A stretch of DNA of 54,753 nucleotides from Dehalococcoidia bacterium (GTDB lineage Bacteria; Chloroflexota; Dehalococcoidia; SM23-28-2; RBG-16-64-32), in contig JAUSFE010000023.1 of assembly GCA_030649945.1 (NCBI GenBank), positions 1-54,753 on the forward strand. Direction: 5' to 3'. The notes under the pieces were generated by a model. That model saw only the letters and a program-made list of their open reading frames with translations. It made no database searches and had not been told where the DNA came from. Made by a program: the position numbers and the translations under genes. Below, piece by piece: positions 14,160 to 22,853 of the stretch. Positions within the stretch are counted from its first letter, which is position 1. Every line of letters begins with the position of its first letter.

Positions 14160-16007
14160 CTAGCGGGCCTTGCGCCGAGAAGCGCTCCAGGCGGCGCCAC
14201 CAACCAGCAGGCCGAACACAGCAATTCCGCCCAGGATAGCCCAGTCCACCGGCCCAGCACTGTCTGACGGCGCATCCAGCCGCGCACTATCTCCGGGCAC
14301 CTGGAGGTCAACAATCCCGCCCACCAGGCAGGGGGTCGGGCAAGGTGTAGGGGTAGGCGGCGACAGACTCGGCGTAGGCGAGGGTGTTGGCGTGGGCGAG
14401 GGTGTTGGCGTAGGCGAGGGCGGTGTCGGCGGGGGCGTCAGCGTCGGCGAGGGCGTCGGCGTGGGCGAGGGCGAGGGCGTCGGCGTGGGCGAGGGCGTTG
14501 GCGAGGGCGAGGGTGTCGGCGAGGGCGTTGGCGAGGGCGAGGGCGTCGGCGAGGGCGAGGGCGAGGGCGATGGCGAGGGCGATGGCGATGGCGATGGCGA
14601 TGGCGATGGTGAGGGTGAGGGTGAGGGTGAGGGCGATGGCGATGGCGATGGCGATGGCGATGGTGAGGGTGAGGGCGTGGGTGAGGGTGAGGGCGTGGGT
14701 GAGGGTGAGGGTGAGGGTGAGGGTGTGGGCGTGGGCGGGAGTGTGTCGCCCACCTGGATCTGGTTGTCGCGGTTGCCCACGGCCTCACAGCCGCCGTCCG
14801 GGGAGTCCGGCTCGTCCAGGCAGGTGTACTTCAGGTGGAACGGGGAGCCGGAGATGGCCTGCACGCCGCATTGCTTGTCATCAGCGGTCCCGCAGTTGTC
14901 TCCCCAATCGCCGTCCTCCGCCAGGTGCGCCCCCAGCCAGATGCCGACAAGGGTGTCGCCCTGCATATTCCCCACCGTGGTCACTGTGACGGAGACAATC
15001 CCGTTGCTGGTACCACACGTGGGCGGTGACGCCGCAATGCCCGGGCTGTAGCAGTCCGGGTCGGTGTCCGGGTCGTGCGCCTCGTCCGGACTGTCCTCGC
15101 CGTCCGTCGGGCCCGTAGGGGGGTCGGGGAAGGTGATGGTCATACCCACGCTGCAGGCGGGGTCACAGCCGACGCGGAACGCACGCGGAGGGACAACCGC
15201 GCTTTCCGCAGACGACACGGAGTCGAACGGGTCGGAGGGAACGGTTGGAGTCTGCAGGTTGGTGACCAGGTTAGAGCACTCGGTGGCGGTTACGAAGGAC
15301 GGCCTGTCATCGCACTGCAAGAGGAGGTCCGGCGAGAGTGTCTGAGTCTCCTCCGGGTCCGTCAGGAAGTCGTAAGCGTACACGGAGTTTTTGCTGAAGT
15401 CGTGCTCGAAGACGAAGGTATAGGCGCCCGGGTCGTCCAGATCGTGGAACAGGCGGTGGGCCACGACGTAGCCTTCAAAGTAGGCGGAGTTGCCTTCGTT
15501 CAGAGCGCCGTTTATCCAGTCACAATCGTCTGGGATATCATCGCCGTTGGTATCGTTCTCGCACTGGGTGAAATGAATGTCCCCGTCCAGGAAGAAGGCG
15601 TTGGCGATGTAGCTCATGTCGCTGGTATCGCCGTTCCAGGCGACGGCGGTGTAGGCGCGCACCTCGTACATGCCCTGTACGCCGTTCAGTTCGTAAGAGT
15701 AGAAGTACGTGCCGCTGCCATCGATCGTGATCGTGTCCCAGCCCGATGTGACGCCATCGCCCTTGACCATGGGGCTGCCGTTAGGGCGGATGACCGGCAC
15801 GTCGTAATCGCCGGCCGGGAAGCCCGAGAACGTTATAACGGCAATCTCGTCGGTGAAATACTCGGGTTTATCGGTAGTTATCGTCGGTGTTGCGTTAACG
15901 CCGGTTATCTGGCCAATGAAGAGAGCGAGGCCGACGAGCAGGGCGGGGCCGATGACGGACCACCGCCGCGGGATGCTGAACGATCCGAACTGAAAGCGGA
16001 CTCGCAT
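14160..16007 (-). CDS. Surface protein with long Ser/Pro/Thr repeat stalk and C-terminal membrane anchor
   Basis: The 615-aa protein has an N-terminal hydrophobic segment (about residues 18-36), an ectodomain of about 370 residues with several Cys and a calcium-like motif ([14 protein letters not shown]), then about 110 residues of SP/TP repeats, and a C-terminal span ([18 protein letters not shown]) ending SASRRKAR. This architecture is a wall-spanning stalked protein. No LPXTG precedes the anchor, so it is not an evident substrate of the sortase at 41013. The stalk is encoded by hexamer repeats prone to length change. Transcription comes from a consensus promoter about 105 bp upstream. Function unknown. 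Confidence 0.8.
   Translation of the reverse strand: MRVRFQFGSFSIPRRWSVIGPALLVGLALFIGQITGVNATPTITTDKPEYFTDEIAVITFSGFPAGDYDVPVIRPNGSPMVKGDGVTSGWDTITIDGSGTYFYSYELNGVQGMYEVRAYTAVAWNGDTSDMSYIANAFFLDGDIHFTQCENDTNGDDIPDDCDWINGALNEGNSAYFEGYVVAHRLFHDLDDPGAYTFVFEHDFSKNSVYAYDFLTDPEETQTLSPDLLLQCDDRPSFVTATECSNLVTNLQTPTVPSDPFDSVSSAESAVVPPRAFRVGCDPACSVGMTITFPDPPTGPTDGEDSPDEAHDPDTDPDCYSPGIAASPPTCGTSNGIVSVTVTTVGNMQGDTLVGIWLGAHLAEDGDWGDNCGTADDKQCGVQAISGSPFHLKYTCLDEPDSPDGGCEAVGNRDNQIQVGDTLPPTPTPSPSPSPSPTPSPSPTPSPSPSPSPSPSPSPSPSPSPSPSPSPSPSPSPSPSPSPSPSPTPSPSPTPSPTPSPSPTPSPTPTPSPSPTPTPSPTLTPPPTPPSPTPTPSPTPTPSPTPSLSPPTPTPCPTPCLVGGIVDLQVPGDSARLDAPSDSAGPVDWAILGGIAVFGLLVGGAAWSASRRKAR
14360..14745. repeat. Hexamer microsatellite in the surface-protein stalk
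   Basis: On the plus strand the tract alternates GGCGAG, GGTGAG, GATGGC and GGCGTN hexamers, coding Ser-Pro and Thr-Pro dipeptides on the minus strand. All changes in unit number keep the reading frame. Confidence 0.85.
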
Positions 16008-16117
16008 CGGAAAAAGAAAAAGCCTAGCTACCAGACGGATAGCTGGCCCAGAATTACCCCCGTGAGACGGGAAAACGCGAAGTTTTGCACGCGCCGCACC
16101 CCCTATGCTTTGACCGC

Positions 16118-16145
16118 ATTATAGTCTACTTCCCGGGCGTGTCAA
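16118..16145 (-). promoter_or_regulatory. Consensus promoter of the stalked surface protein
   Basis: TTGACA (16140-16145) and TATAAT (16118-16123) on the minus strand, spacing 16 bp, are both perfect. The leader of about 100 nt contains small hairpins (for instance around 16020-16050) that I could not assign to a riboswitch class. Confidence 0.8.
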
Positions 16146-16184
16146 GCTTTTTGGGCGCTTTATTTTCCGATAGGCTCCGCGCGC

Positions 16185-17990
16185 CTAGCCGGGCAGTTGT
16201 ATGATGCCGCCGGTCTGGCGCATCCGGCGCACCGCCTCCGCCAGGGCCGCGGGGTCCGTGACCGGCGCGGAGCACACCGTGCCCAGGCAAACGTAGGCGG
16301 CGGGCGACGGCTTGGGCGGCAGCGCAAGGGCGGCGAGGCGTTCTCCGTCGCGCCGGGGGTCGAGCACCTGCACTACGCGCGCAGGCACGTCGAGCCACAG
16401 GGCGGCCCGGTGCAGCGGTGCGATGGACGCCCCGCGGCCGACGATGTTGATCGCCGCCGGCGGGTCGAGGAACGCGTCGGCCTGGCGCGCGTATCCGGCC
16501 GCGAAGTACCCCATCTGCGGGTAGGCCGGAACGAAGGCCTCCAGCGTGCCCTGCGCCACCCGGCGATACCGTTCCTCGCGCGTAAGATGGTGCAGGCGGA
16601 TGAACACCTCCGCGCAAACGCTGTTGTCCTGCACGGATTTCTGGCGTTCGCGCAGGCGGCCCTGGTCCGGGTTGCGGTCCCAGACATCGAAGAAGCCCGC
16701 GCAGCCGCCGGCGTCGTCAGCGAAGCGCTCGAGCAAGAACCGCGATAGCTCCAGCGCCCGCTCCAGGTACTGCGGTTCGCCCACCGCCTCGTGGGCATCG
16801 AGAAGGGCGCGCGCGGTGTACGCCTGGTCGCCCAGGAGGCCCAGGACCTGGGGCGCGCCGTCGTTGAAGCGATACATGCCGCCGTCCGGGTCGCGGTTCT
16901 CGGCCCACAGGAAGTCCAGGGCTCTGAGCGCGGCCTGGCAGAGTTCGGGCCGGTCCAGCGTCCAGGAGGCCTCCAGGTAGGCAGAGGCCATCATCGCGTT
17001 CCAGCTCGTGTAGCAGGTGCGGTCAACGTACGGCTCGTGGGCGTCCCGGCGCTGCGCCGCCGTCAGCTTGTAGAACGCCTCGTCCGCGTCCTGAGAGCCG
17101 TAGAAGTAGCCGCGTTCGCCGTCGCGCAGCTTCCGCTCCACGTAGTCGATGGTGCGCTCCGCCGGCGCCGCGTGATCCGCGTCGCCGGTCAGGCGGTAAA
17201 GCGACAGGGCGTTGCGCAGGAGGCCGGCGTTGTCCTCCAGCATCTTCTCGTAGTGGGGCTCGGACCAGTCGCGGCGCGTGGAGTAGCGGAAGAAGCCGCC
17301 CCATTCGTGGTCGAACACCTGGCCGCGGGCCATGAACTCCAGCGTCTTGCGGGCCATGTGCAGCAGGTCGGGGTCTCGCCCCTTGCGGTGCCCGTAGAGC
17401 AGCAGGTCGATGGCGTCCGCGTGCGGGAACTTGGGGGCCTCGCCGAAGCCGCCGTAGACGGGGTCGTAGTTCTCGACGACGCTGCGCAGGATGTCGTCAT
17501 ATATCTGCGGCGAGAGCGGGCCGCGCTCCCCCGGCGGCGCGGTGAGGCGGCTCTGCCGCAGCTCCTGCGCCTTCTGCTGAACCTCGCCGCGGCTGTTCTG
17601 GTAGTAGAGGAACACCTTGGGCAGCAGCTCCAGCATCTGGTCCGGGGGCACGTAGGTGGCGCCCGCCAGGATGTCCCCCTCCGGCGTCAGGAACGCCGTC
17701 GTGGGCCAGCCGCCCATGTTGTAGCGGGCGTTGATGTCCGGCCGCTGGTCGTTGTCCACGCGCACGGGGACGAACTGGTCGTTGATGTAGTTGATGACGC
17801 CCTCGTGGGAGTAGGAGGTCTCGTCCATGACGTGGCACCAGTGGCACCAGACGGCGGAGAGCGAGAGCAGGAGGGGCTTGCCGCTCTCCTTCGCCTCGCG
17901 GAAGGCGTCCTCGCCCCACGGGCGCCAGCGGATCTCGTGCGCGCGGTTGGGGCGGGGGGAGAAGTGGAAGGGGGGCATTGCCTCAGCCAT
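16185..17990 (-). CDS. DUF255/YyaL (spermatogenesis-associated protein 20-like) thioredoxin-domain protein
   Basis: At 601 aa it has the family layout: an N-terminal thioredoxin-like domain with the redox pair C49/C52 (SAVWCHWCHVMDETSYSHEG), then an alpha/alpha-barrel resembling glycoside-processing enzymes (GFGEAPKFPHADAIDLL, DHEWGGFFRYSTRRDWSEPH, YEKMLEDNAGLL, SWNAMMASAYLEAS). The exact reaction is not known for the family. ATG 17990 is used, four bases after the stop of the upstream ORF; M5 is an alternative. A fragment of its 3' end occurs 2 kb away at 14040-14090, so a paralogue was probably present. Confidence 0.9.
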   Translation of the reverse strand: MAEAMPPFHFSPRPNRAHEIRWRPWGEDAFREAKESGKPLLLSLSAVWCHWCHVMDETSYSHEGVINYINDQFVPVRVDNDQRPDINARYNMGGWPTTAFLTPEGDILAGATYVPPDQMLELLPKVFLYYQNSRGEVQQKAQELRQSRLTAPPGERGPLSPQIYDDILRSVVENYDPVYGGFGEAPKFPHADAIDLLLYGHRKGRDPDLLHMARKTLEFMARGQVFDHEWGGFFRYSTRRDWSEPHYEKMLEDNAGLLRNALSLYRLTGDADHAAPAERTIDYVERKLRDGERGYFYGSQDADEAFYKLTAAQRRDAHEPYVDRTCYTSWNAMMASAYLEASWTLDRPELCQAALRALDFLWAENRDPDGGMYRFNDGAPQVLGLLGDQAYTARALLDAHEAVGEPQYLERALELSRFLLERFADDAGGCAGFFDVWDRNPDQGRLRERQKSVQDNSVCAEVFIRLHHLTREERYRRVAQGTLEAFVPAYPQMGYFAAGYARQADAFLDPPAAINIVGRGASIAPLHRAALWLDVPARVVQVLDPRRDGERLAALALPPKPSPAAYVCLGTVCSAPVTDPAALAEAVRRMRQTGGIIQLPG

Positions 17991-17994
17991 GGCG

Positions 17995-18642
17995 TCACAT
18001 GTCCCGAAGCCGATAAGCCCCAGTAGAGGTTATCTTGCTGGCCCGTTCGGTCCAACCTGGTCGAAACGCCTCGAACCAGGCGACGTTCGGCGGCTCATAG
18101 CCGATGTCATACAAGTGCCGAATCATTGCGAACGACGTATCCAGCGCCCAGTTCGCACAGGCTCCCGTTAGGATCCTTACTGTCGAAACGTCCCCTGCAC
18201 CGGGCAGGAACTTTGAAGCCAATCCCTTCTCCAATTTCGTTTGCTGCAACTCAATCGGCTCCTCGCCAATCTGATAGTGCACCACCAACCCCCGAAGACC
18301 AACAACCAGCTTGACGGAATGGAAGGGATCTGCCTGTTCCTCGAACGCCCGTTCCTTTTCCGTGGCCAGATAGCGGTACTTCTTCACAACGTCCGTGCTC
18401 AACCGACGGTATTGCCGGCACGAGGCGACATCCGTGCTTAACGTCATGTGCGCCACTTCATTCGCGTAAGCCTCCGCACAAGCCACGGCCATGACCACAC
18501 TGGCTATTGATGGTCCGATCTCTTTGGTGACCAGGGCTTCTCTCACGAGGCGCTCAAGGAGCTGAAAAATCGGATAGGACAGGTATGGGACCCAGGCCAG
18601 TTTGGCACCGCCGATTGGCTCAAATGAGAGGCGATCGCTCAT
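17995..18642 (-). CDS. Hypothetical protein coupled to the DUF255 gene
   Basis: This 215-aa protein is soluble and mostly helical, with segments such as PIFQLLERLVREALVT, SIASVVMAVACAEAYANEVA and SVKLVVGLRGLVVHYQIGE. No family is recognised. It lies four bases upstream of the DUF255 start and is likely cotranscribed with it. Base composition is visibly less GC-rich than its neighbours, and a REP array separates it from the MetF-like gene, so it may be acquired. Confidence 0.6.
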   Translation of the reverse strand: MSDRLSFEPIGGAKLAWVPYLSYPIFQLLERLVREALVTKEIGPSIASVVMAVACAEAYANEVAHMTLSTDVASCRQYRRLSTDVVKKYRYLATEKERAFEEQADPFHSVKLVVGLRGLVVHYQIGEEPIELQQTKLEKGLASKFLPGAGDVSTVRILTGACANWALDTSFAMIRHLYDIGYEPPNVAWFEAFRPGWTERASKITSTGAYRLRDM

Positions 18643-18684
18643 CTACTTCGTCTCCGCCACTATATCGTACCGCCTCTTTGCTCC

Positions 18685-18890
18685 GTCGTTCTGAGCCCGC
18701 AGGCGAAGAATCTGTCCTGGCGAGGCCTTCTGCGTGCGCTGCCGGGCGGGATGTCGCGCTGGGTCGCGTCGCCTGCACTGAGGCTGAGCATCCTGCTGCG
18801 ACAGGTCCTTCGCTCCGCTCAGGACGACAATGCGACGCTCGGCTCAGGACGACAATGTGGCGCTCCGCTCAGGACGACGCTGCGGACTTC
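18685..18890. repeat. REP array reaching into the metF-like stop codon
   Basis: At least three units of the form CGCTC(C/G)GCTCAGGACGAC occur at about 18810, 18836 and 18861, spaced about 25 bp, with a looser unit near 18690. The minus-strand TGA of the MetF-like gene (18869-18871) is part of the last unit. Confidence 0.75.
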
Positions 18891-19861
18891 GTCTCCGCCA
18901 CCAGCTCCGCTGCCAGGTCGTAGCGGCCGAAGGACGGCACGAGGTAGACGCCCGCGGCCTTTTCGCGGCAGACCGCGATCATGTCGCGCGCCATCGCCGC
19001 GCCCTCGGCCGGGCCGCGCTCCTCGCCCGCGCGGCGCATGCGCTCGCGGACGCCGTCCGGCAGGCTCATGCCGGGGACCTGGCTGTGCAGGAACTCCGCG
19101 TGGCGGCTGTTGTGCAGGGGCAGGACGCCGACGATGATGGGCCGGCCGAACTTGGCGGCCTTGTCCAGAAAGCGCTCCAGCACCTTGGCGTCGAAGACGT
19201 TCTGGGTCATGAAGAAGTGGGCGCCGGCCTCCACCTTGCGCCGCATCAGCCGCAGCTCCGTCTCCAGCGGGTCCGCGTTCAGGTTGGCGGAGCCGCCGAT
19301 GAAGAAGGAGGCCTGCCGCCCGATGGACTTGCCGGTGAAGTCCACGCCGTCGTTGGCGAGCTTGAGGAAGCGCATCAGCCCCACGGCGCTCACGTCCCAG
19401 ACGCCGACGATGTCCGTGTAGCCGCCGACGGACGGCGGGTCGCCCCGCAGGCAGAGGATGCTGCGGATGCCGAGCACGTGCGCGCCCACCATGTCGGAGT
19501 GGATGGCCATGGCGTTGCGGTCGCGGGTGGTGTAGTGCATGACGATATCGACGCCGACCTCGCGCTGGAGAAGCACGGACATGGCGAGCGGCGACATGCG
19601 CACCTTGGCGGTGGGGGAATCGCCGACGTTGATGGCGTCGACGCCGGCCTCGCGCAGGAGCTGCGCGCCCTGGATGGCGCGGCGGGCGCTGAGGCCGTGG
19701 GGCGGGTCCACCTCGACGGTGATCACGAAGCGGCCGGCCTCCACCTTCTCGCGGAAGGTGGCGAGCTCGCCGGGCGGGCGGGGCGTGGCGCGGGCGGCAC
19801 CCGCGGGCGCGGCGGCAAGGGCCGGGGAGGCGCTGAGCGCGTCGGGGTTGTGCTCGGTCAT
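18869..19861 (-). CDS. Methylenetetrahydrofolate reductase-like (MetF family) protein
   Basis: From ATG 19861 the protein is 330 aa. It shows the MetF TIM-barrel pattern: FVITVEVDPPHGL, LREAGVDAINVGDSP, HYTTRDRNAMAIHSD, GIRSILCLRGDPP, EAGAHFFMTQNVFD and PIIVGVLPLHNSRHAEFLH. The combination resembles the reductase half of bacterial BHMT-MTHFR fusions (YitJ-like) more than E. coli MetF. It should reduce 5,10-methylene-THF to 5-methyl-THF with flavin, feeding methionine synthesis. The upstream in-frame start at 19900 is less likely because the first residues are poorly conserved in style. The stop is embedded in a REP unit. Confidence 0.87.
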   Translation of the reverse strand: MTEHNPDALSASPALAAAPAGAARATPRPPGELATFREKVEAGRFVITVEVDPPHGLSARRAIQGAQLLREAGVDAINVGDSPTAKVRMSPLAMSVLLQREVGVDIVMHYTTRDRNAMAIHSDMVGAHVLGIRSILCLRGDPPSVGGYTDIVGVWDVSAVGLMRFLKLANDGVDFTGKSIGRQASFFIGGSANLNADPLETELRLMRRKVEAGAHFFMTQNVFDAKVLERFLDKAAKFGRPIIVGVLPLHNSRHAEFLHSQVPGMSLPDGVRERMRRAGEERGPAEGAAMARDMIAVCREKAAGVYLVPSFGRYDLAAELVAETKSAASS

Positions 19862-20047
19862 AGTGGGTACAAGGTTAGCGGAAGGGTGGAAGGGAGGCAA
19901 ATGCGGGGGGCATGATGGCAGCGGATTTCAGGGTTCGTGGATCCCCGGGAAGGCGTGACGTTCTGTCTCGGCGCCATTCCCCAATCCGCACCAGTCACAT
20001 ATCAGCTATGCTTGCCGATAGGTGGTTTAGCCACCGCGGGGCTATAG

Positions 20048-20548
20048 ATGCGCATCACCGGACCCGAGCGATACAAACTCACTTTCGACGCGACTACCTT
20101 CGTGGTAACGTGCGCGAAGGGGACGCCAAGATTTTCTGGCATTGCCACGTCGAAGAAGCCGAAGCTCTATATCGCCAGCGTCGATGAGAAGCCCATCTAC
20201 GTCGGCGTCACGAAGCAGTCGATTCGGAACCGCCTACGTTTCGGCTGGAACGCTGAGGGCCAGGGAGGCTACTACGGATATGCCTGGCGCCACGGGCTAA
20301 CCGAAGCGCTCCTTGATGTTTGGTGCCACGACGATGCCCCACCCGACAATCCCGTCTTAGACATCGAGACCGTTGAGGCTGAGGTTGTATTCCTCGTGCG
20401 CTGCGCGGGCCAGTGGCCTATGTACCAAACCGAGATCCATTTTCATCCCTCCAGCCAAGTACACAGAGATGTCGCAACTACCATTGTGGCGAGATACGCG
20501 TTGAGGCCCAACTCTTCGCTAAACACGGACGATCGGCGCGAACTTTGA
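20048..20548 (+). CDS. GIY-YIG-like domain protein
   Basis: The 166-aa ORF contains a GIY-YIG-like core: KLYIASVDEKPIYVGVT followed by SIRNRLRFGW, giving the paired Tyr motifs and the downstream Arg. The catalytic Glu may be in DIETVEAEVVFLVR. Members cut nucleic acids, but small stand-alone versions have varied roles. The coding sequence is lower in GC than the flanks and stands alone between MetF and the convergent EVE gene. Nuclease activity is inference. Confidence 0.6.
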   Translation: MRITGPERYKLTFDATTFVVTCAKGTPRFSGIATSKKPKLYIASVDEKPIYVGVTKQSIRNRLRFGWNAEGQGGYYGYAWRHGLTEALLDVWCHDDAPPDNPVLDIETVEAEVVFLVRCAGQWPMYQTEIHFHPSSQVHRDVATTIVARYALRPNSSLNTDDRREL

Positions 20549-20606
20549 GGATGTTGGCTGTTGTGCCGATGGCGCTGGGGCTGGGGGCGCTGCTTGCGCC
20601 GGACGC

Positions 20607-21059
20607 CTAACCCCTGACGCCCGCGGCCTGGCGCATCATCGACTCCAGGCGGCGGTAGTCCTCCTCCGGGATCTCGTGGAGGTTGCCCTGGAAGGCCAGG
20701 CGCCAGTGCTCCGCCGGCCACTTCTGCGTGTAGGCGAGCGTGGGCGCGATCTCACGCACGTCCAGGTACTGGTCCGGTGCCAGGATGACGAGAGGCTTCA
20801 CCTTCACGCGGAAGGGGTAGTCCTCGCCCGGTTTCTTTTCGCTCTTGAACACCCTGGCGTGGTCCTCGAAGTAGTCGGAGGTGACCTCCGCCAGGCCGCC
20901 GAACTTCATGATCTTCGTCAGGTAGAAGATGAGCTTGTCGCCGGGTCGCATGCCGGAGACCTCGCTGCGGCGGGTGCTCTTGAAGCCGAAGATGTCGAAG
21001 CCGCGTTCCTCGGCGATGCGCATGTTCTCCTCGGAGCCGACGACGATCCAGTAGGTCAT
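20607..21059 (-). CDS. EVE domain protein
   Basis: The 150-aa protein begins MTYWIVVGSEENMRIAEERG and contains MRPGDKLIFYLTKIMKFGG, EDYPFRVKVKPLVIL and a C-terminal LAFQGNLHEIPEEDYRRLE, matching the EVE fold related to PUA and YTH domains. EVE proteins bind modified bases in DNA or RNA and are often linked to restriction systems. A strong GGAAGGAGG precedes ATG 21059. It converges with the GIY-YIG ORF; a functional link between the two is speculative. Confidence 0.85.
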   Translation of the reverse strand: MTYWIVVGSEENMRIAEERGFDIFGFKSTRRSEVSGMRPGDKLIFYLTKIMKFGGLAEVTSDYFEDHARVFKSEKKPGEDYPFRVKVKPLVILAPDQYLDVREIAPTLAYTQKWPAEHWRLAFQGNLHEIPEEDYRRLESMMRQAAGVRG

Positions 21060-21081
21060 GGCAGCCTCCTTCCCTTTGAAC

Positions 21082-21194
21082 CACTAAGGCACAAAGGCAC
21101 GAAGAACACGAAGGAAATTCACAGGGACGAAAAAAGACACCAATAGTGTATTCGAACTCTTAGTGCCTTCGTGCCCTTCGTGTCTTAGTGTTTG
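21082..21194. repeat. Inverted CACGAAGG-type repeat
   Basis: The left arm ACTAAGGCACAAAGGCACG... (from 21083) and right arm CTTAGTGCCTTCGTGCCC... (21158-21192) are imperfect reverse complements built of 8-9 bp units. The element sits between the erpA stop and the EVE start; similar repeats are common in uncultured bacteria. Confidence 0.75.
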
Positions 21195-21200
21195 GAACAG

Positions 21201-21560
21201 CTAGTGGCAGGCGCGGGCCTGGCCGCCGCTCTCGGCGGTGTCGAAGGACTGGCCGCAGGCGCAGGACTTGACGGCGTTGGGGTTGTGGATGGTGAAGCCG
21301 GCCTTCATCAGATCGTCCACGTAGTCGATCTCCGCGCCCTCGAGGAGCGGCGCGCTATCGGGGTCGACGACGAGCCGGACGCCGCTGTGCTCGATCACGA
21401 GGTCACCGTCTTCGACGTCGCGGGCGAGGGCCATGCCGTACTGGTAGCCGGAGCAGCCGCCGCCGACGACGAAGACGCGCAGGCCGGCGTCGGCTGTCAG
21501 CCCCTTCTCCTCGAACAGTTCCTTGGCCTTCGTCGCGGCCTTGTCGGTCATCTTCAGCAT
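21201..21560 (-). CDS. erpA: A-type iron-sulfur carrier protein (ErpA/IscA/SufA family)
   Basis: The 119-aa protein has the three conserved cysteines of A-type carriers, C36 (VVGGGCSGYQYG) and C100/C102 (KSCACGQSF), plus an extra C118 near the C-terminus. It passes Fe-S clusters from the SUF scaffold to apoproteins. The gene is monocistronic with its own promoter at 21611-21639, apart from sufB and iscS. Whether it is ErpA, IscA or SufA in function cannot be decided from sequence alone. Confidence 0.92.
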   Translation of the reverse strand: MLKMTDKAATKAKELFEEKGLTADAGLRVFVVGGGCSGYQYGMALARDVEDGDLVIEHSGVRLVVDPDSAPLLEGAEIDYVDDLMKAGFTIHNPNAVKSCACGQSFDTAESGGQARACH

Positions 21561-21610
21561 GGTCTACCCCGATCCCATTTAGGAAGTGTCGGCTTTCAAT
21601 AGTCCACTTT

Positions 21611-21639
21611 AGCCTAACAACAGGGCGCCACGCTGTCAA
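21611..21639 (-). promoter_or_regulatory. Promoter of the A-type carrier gene
   Basis: On the minus strand TTGACA (21634-21639) is 17 bp from TAGGCT (21611-21616). The leader to ATG 21560 is about 45 nt. Confidence 0.6.
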
Positions 21640-21926
21640 CACGATATGCCCCCACGCGCTGTGGGGAATTACCGGACGGGGGGCCGGCGGGCGAACGCCG
21701 TTCGTCCCCACGGGTGCAGGTCGCGAGACGGCCCGCGTGGGCCGGCGCATCGCCGTCGACAGACCCTTCGCTCCGCTCAGGGCGACAGTTACCGATGCTG
21801 TGGGGGATTGCCGAGCGCGGGGGGGGGATGGGCGAACGCCGTTCGTCCCCACGCTCCGCGCAGGGTGTAGGTCGCGAGGCGGCCGACGCTGGCGGGGTGG
21901 CGAACGCCGTTCGCCCCTACGGGTGA
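21640..21926. repeat. Cluster of GGCGAACGCCGTTCG palindromes
   Basis: Three copies of GGCGAACGCCGTTCG followed by (T/C)CCC(C/T)ACG lie near 21691, 21831 and 21900, with CTTCGCTCCGCTCAGGGCGA units between them. Further copies are near 27449 (one base different) and 44834. No gene is supported in this stretch. Confidence 0.8.
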
Positions 21927-21929
21927 GGG

Positions 21930-22556
21930 TTACCACTGCACGCCCGCGGCACGCAGCTCGCGTTCGAGTGCCGGGAAGTCGCCGTCGTAGAGGGCGGCCT
22001 GGAAGCCGGCCGCGCGGGCGCCGGCGACGTTGTGGGGGAGGTCGTCGATGTGCAGGCAGGCGCCGGGTGCGAGGCCCATGGCCTGCGCGGCGTGCTGGAA
22101 GATGCGCGCGTCCGGCTTGGCGAAGCCCACGCGGGCGGAGTTGACGATGGTCTCGAACTGGTCGTGGATTTTGTGATGGTCGCGCAGCTCATCCTCGAGC
22201 GTAAGCGTGGCGTTGGAGATCATGCCGACGCGGTAGCGGCCGCGCAGGCCGGCGATGAGCGCGAGGATGTCCTGGTCCAGCCCACGCCAGCACTCCACCC
22301 AGCGCTGCGAGATGGCGTCCGCCACCGGGTGGCCCGCCAGCTCGTCCAGGGTGCGGCGGATGGCGCCCACCCAGGCCGTCTCGCTGCCCGTGCCGATGCG
22401 CAGCGCCTGCCACTCCGGCGTCTCGTACATGGCCCGCCAGAGGCCGCGCTCCGGCAGGCCGTACTCACGCTCGAGGGCCCGCATGTGGTCGCGGTCGAGC
22501 GCGGCGACGACGCCGCCGAAGTCGAAGAAGACGGCGCGGACGGGGGCCCCCATCAC
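21930..22556 (-). CDS. HAD-superfamily hydrolase (HAD1)
   Basis: The 208-aa protein shows HAD motif I as VFFDFGGVV (Asp nucleophile followed by G at +2, as in the YihX-like subgroup), motif II VGMISNAT, motif III Lys in GFAKPDARIFQHAA and motif IV HIDDLPHNV. A helical cap occupies about residues 20-85. It is likely a small-molecule phosphatase or dehalogenase-like enzyme of unknown substrate. A second HAD of the same subgroup follows upstream; the pair probably arose by duplication. A REP palindrome lies just after the stop. Confidence 0.88.
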   Translation of the reverse strand: MMGAPVRAVFFDFGGVVAALDRDHMRALEREYGLPERGLWRAMYETPEWQALRIGTGSETAWVGAIRRTLDELAGHPVADAISQRWVECWRGLDQDILALIAGLRGRYRVGMISNATLTLEDELRDHHKIHDQFETIVNSARVGFAKPDARIFQHAAQAMGLAPGACLHIDDLPHNVAGARAAGFQAALYDGDFPALERELRAAGVQW

Positions 22557-22836
22557 CCCGACACCCCGAGCGGGGCGCCCTCACCCCGCTCGTGCTTCGA
22601 GAGCCCTTCGACTGGGCTCAGGACAGGCCTCAGCATGAGCGGGAAGGGATGTCCTTCTCGTGCCACACCCGACACCTAGCACCTAACAGGCTGCTGAAAG
22701 ACCCCATTGCAGCCGTTTGCCCCTCCCCAGATTCCTTCGCGAACAATGTGATTCCGTTGAGCAGGCGTGGCTGGCGCTCAGAATGACAAATTGAACTGGC
22801 GCTGCCGCCTAACACCTAACACCTGACACCTAACGC
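22557..22836. repeat. Repeat-filled intergenic stretch between two HAD genes
   Basis: It holds a REP unit (CCTTCGACTGGGCTCAGGAC near 22606), two arrays of ACACCTA-type heptamers (about 22668-22690 and from 22807), and between them a segment ending CTCAGAATGACA, similar to the right end of the TIR element at 50912-51065. Confidence 0.7.
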
Positions 22837-22853
22837 CTAACACCTGACACCTA
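22807..22853 (-). repeat. YAGGTGT heptamer array overlapping the HAD2 stop
   Basis: On the minus strand six to seven heptamers (TAGGTGT, CAGGTGT, TAGGCGT) run through the last codons of HAD2, provide its TAG and continue downstream. Confidence 0.85.

Noticed and set aside
14160..14330. LPXTG sorting signal in the stalked surface protein for the sortase
   Set aside because: The C-terminus has a span and basic tail but no LPXTG or close variant.
16010..16110. Possible riboswitch in the leader of the stalked surface protein
   Set aside because: I compared it with c-di-GMP-I and other common classes; hairpins exist but the conserved nucleotides do not line up.
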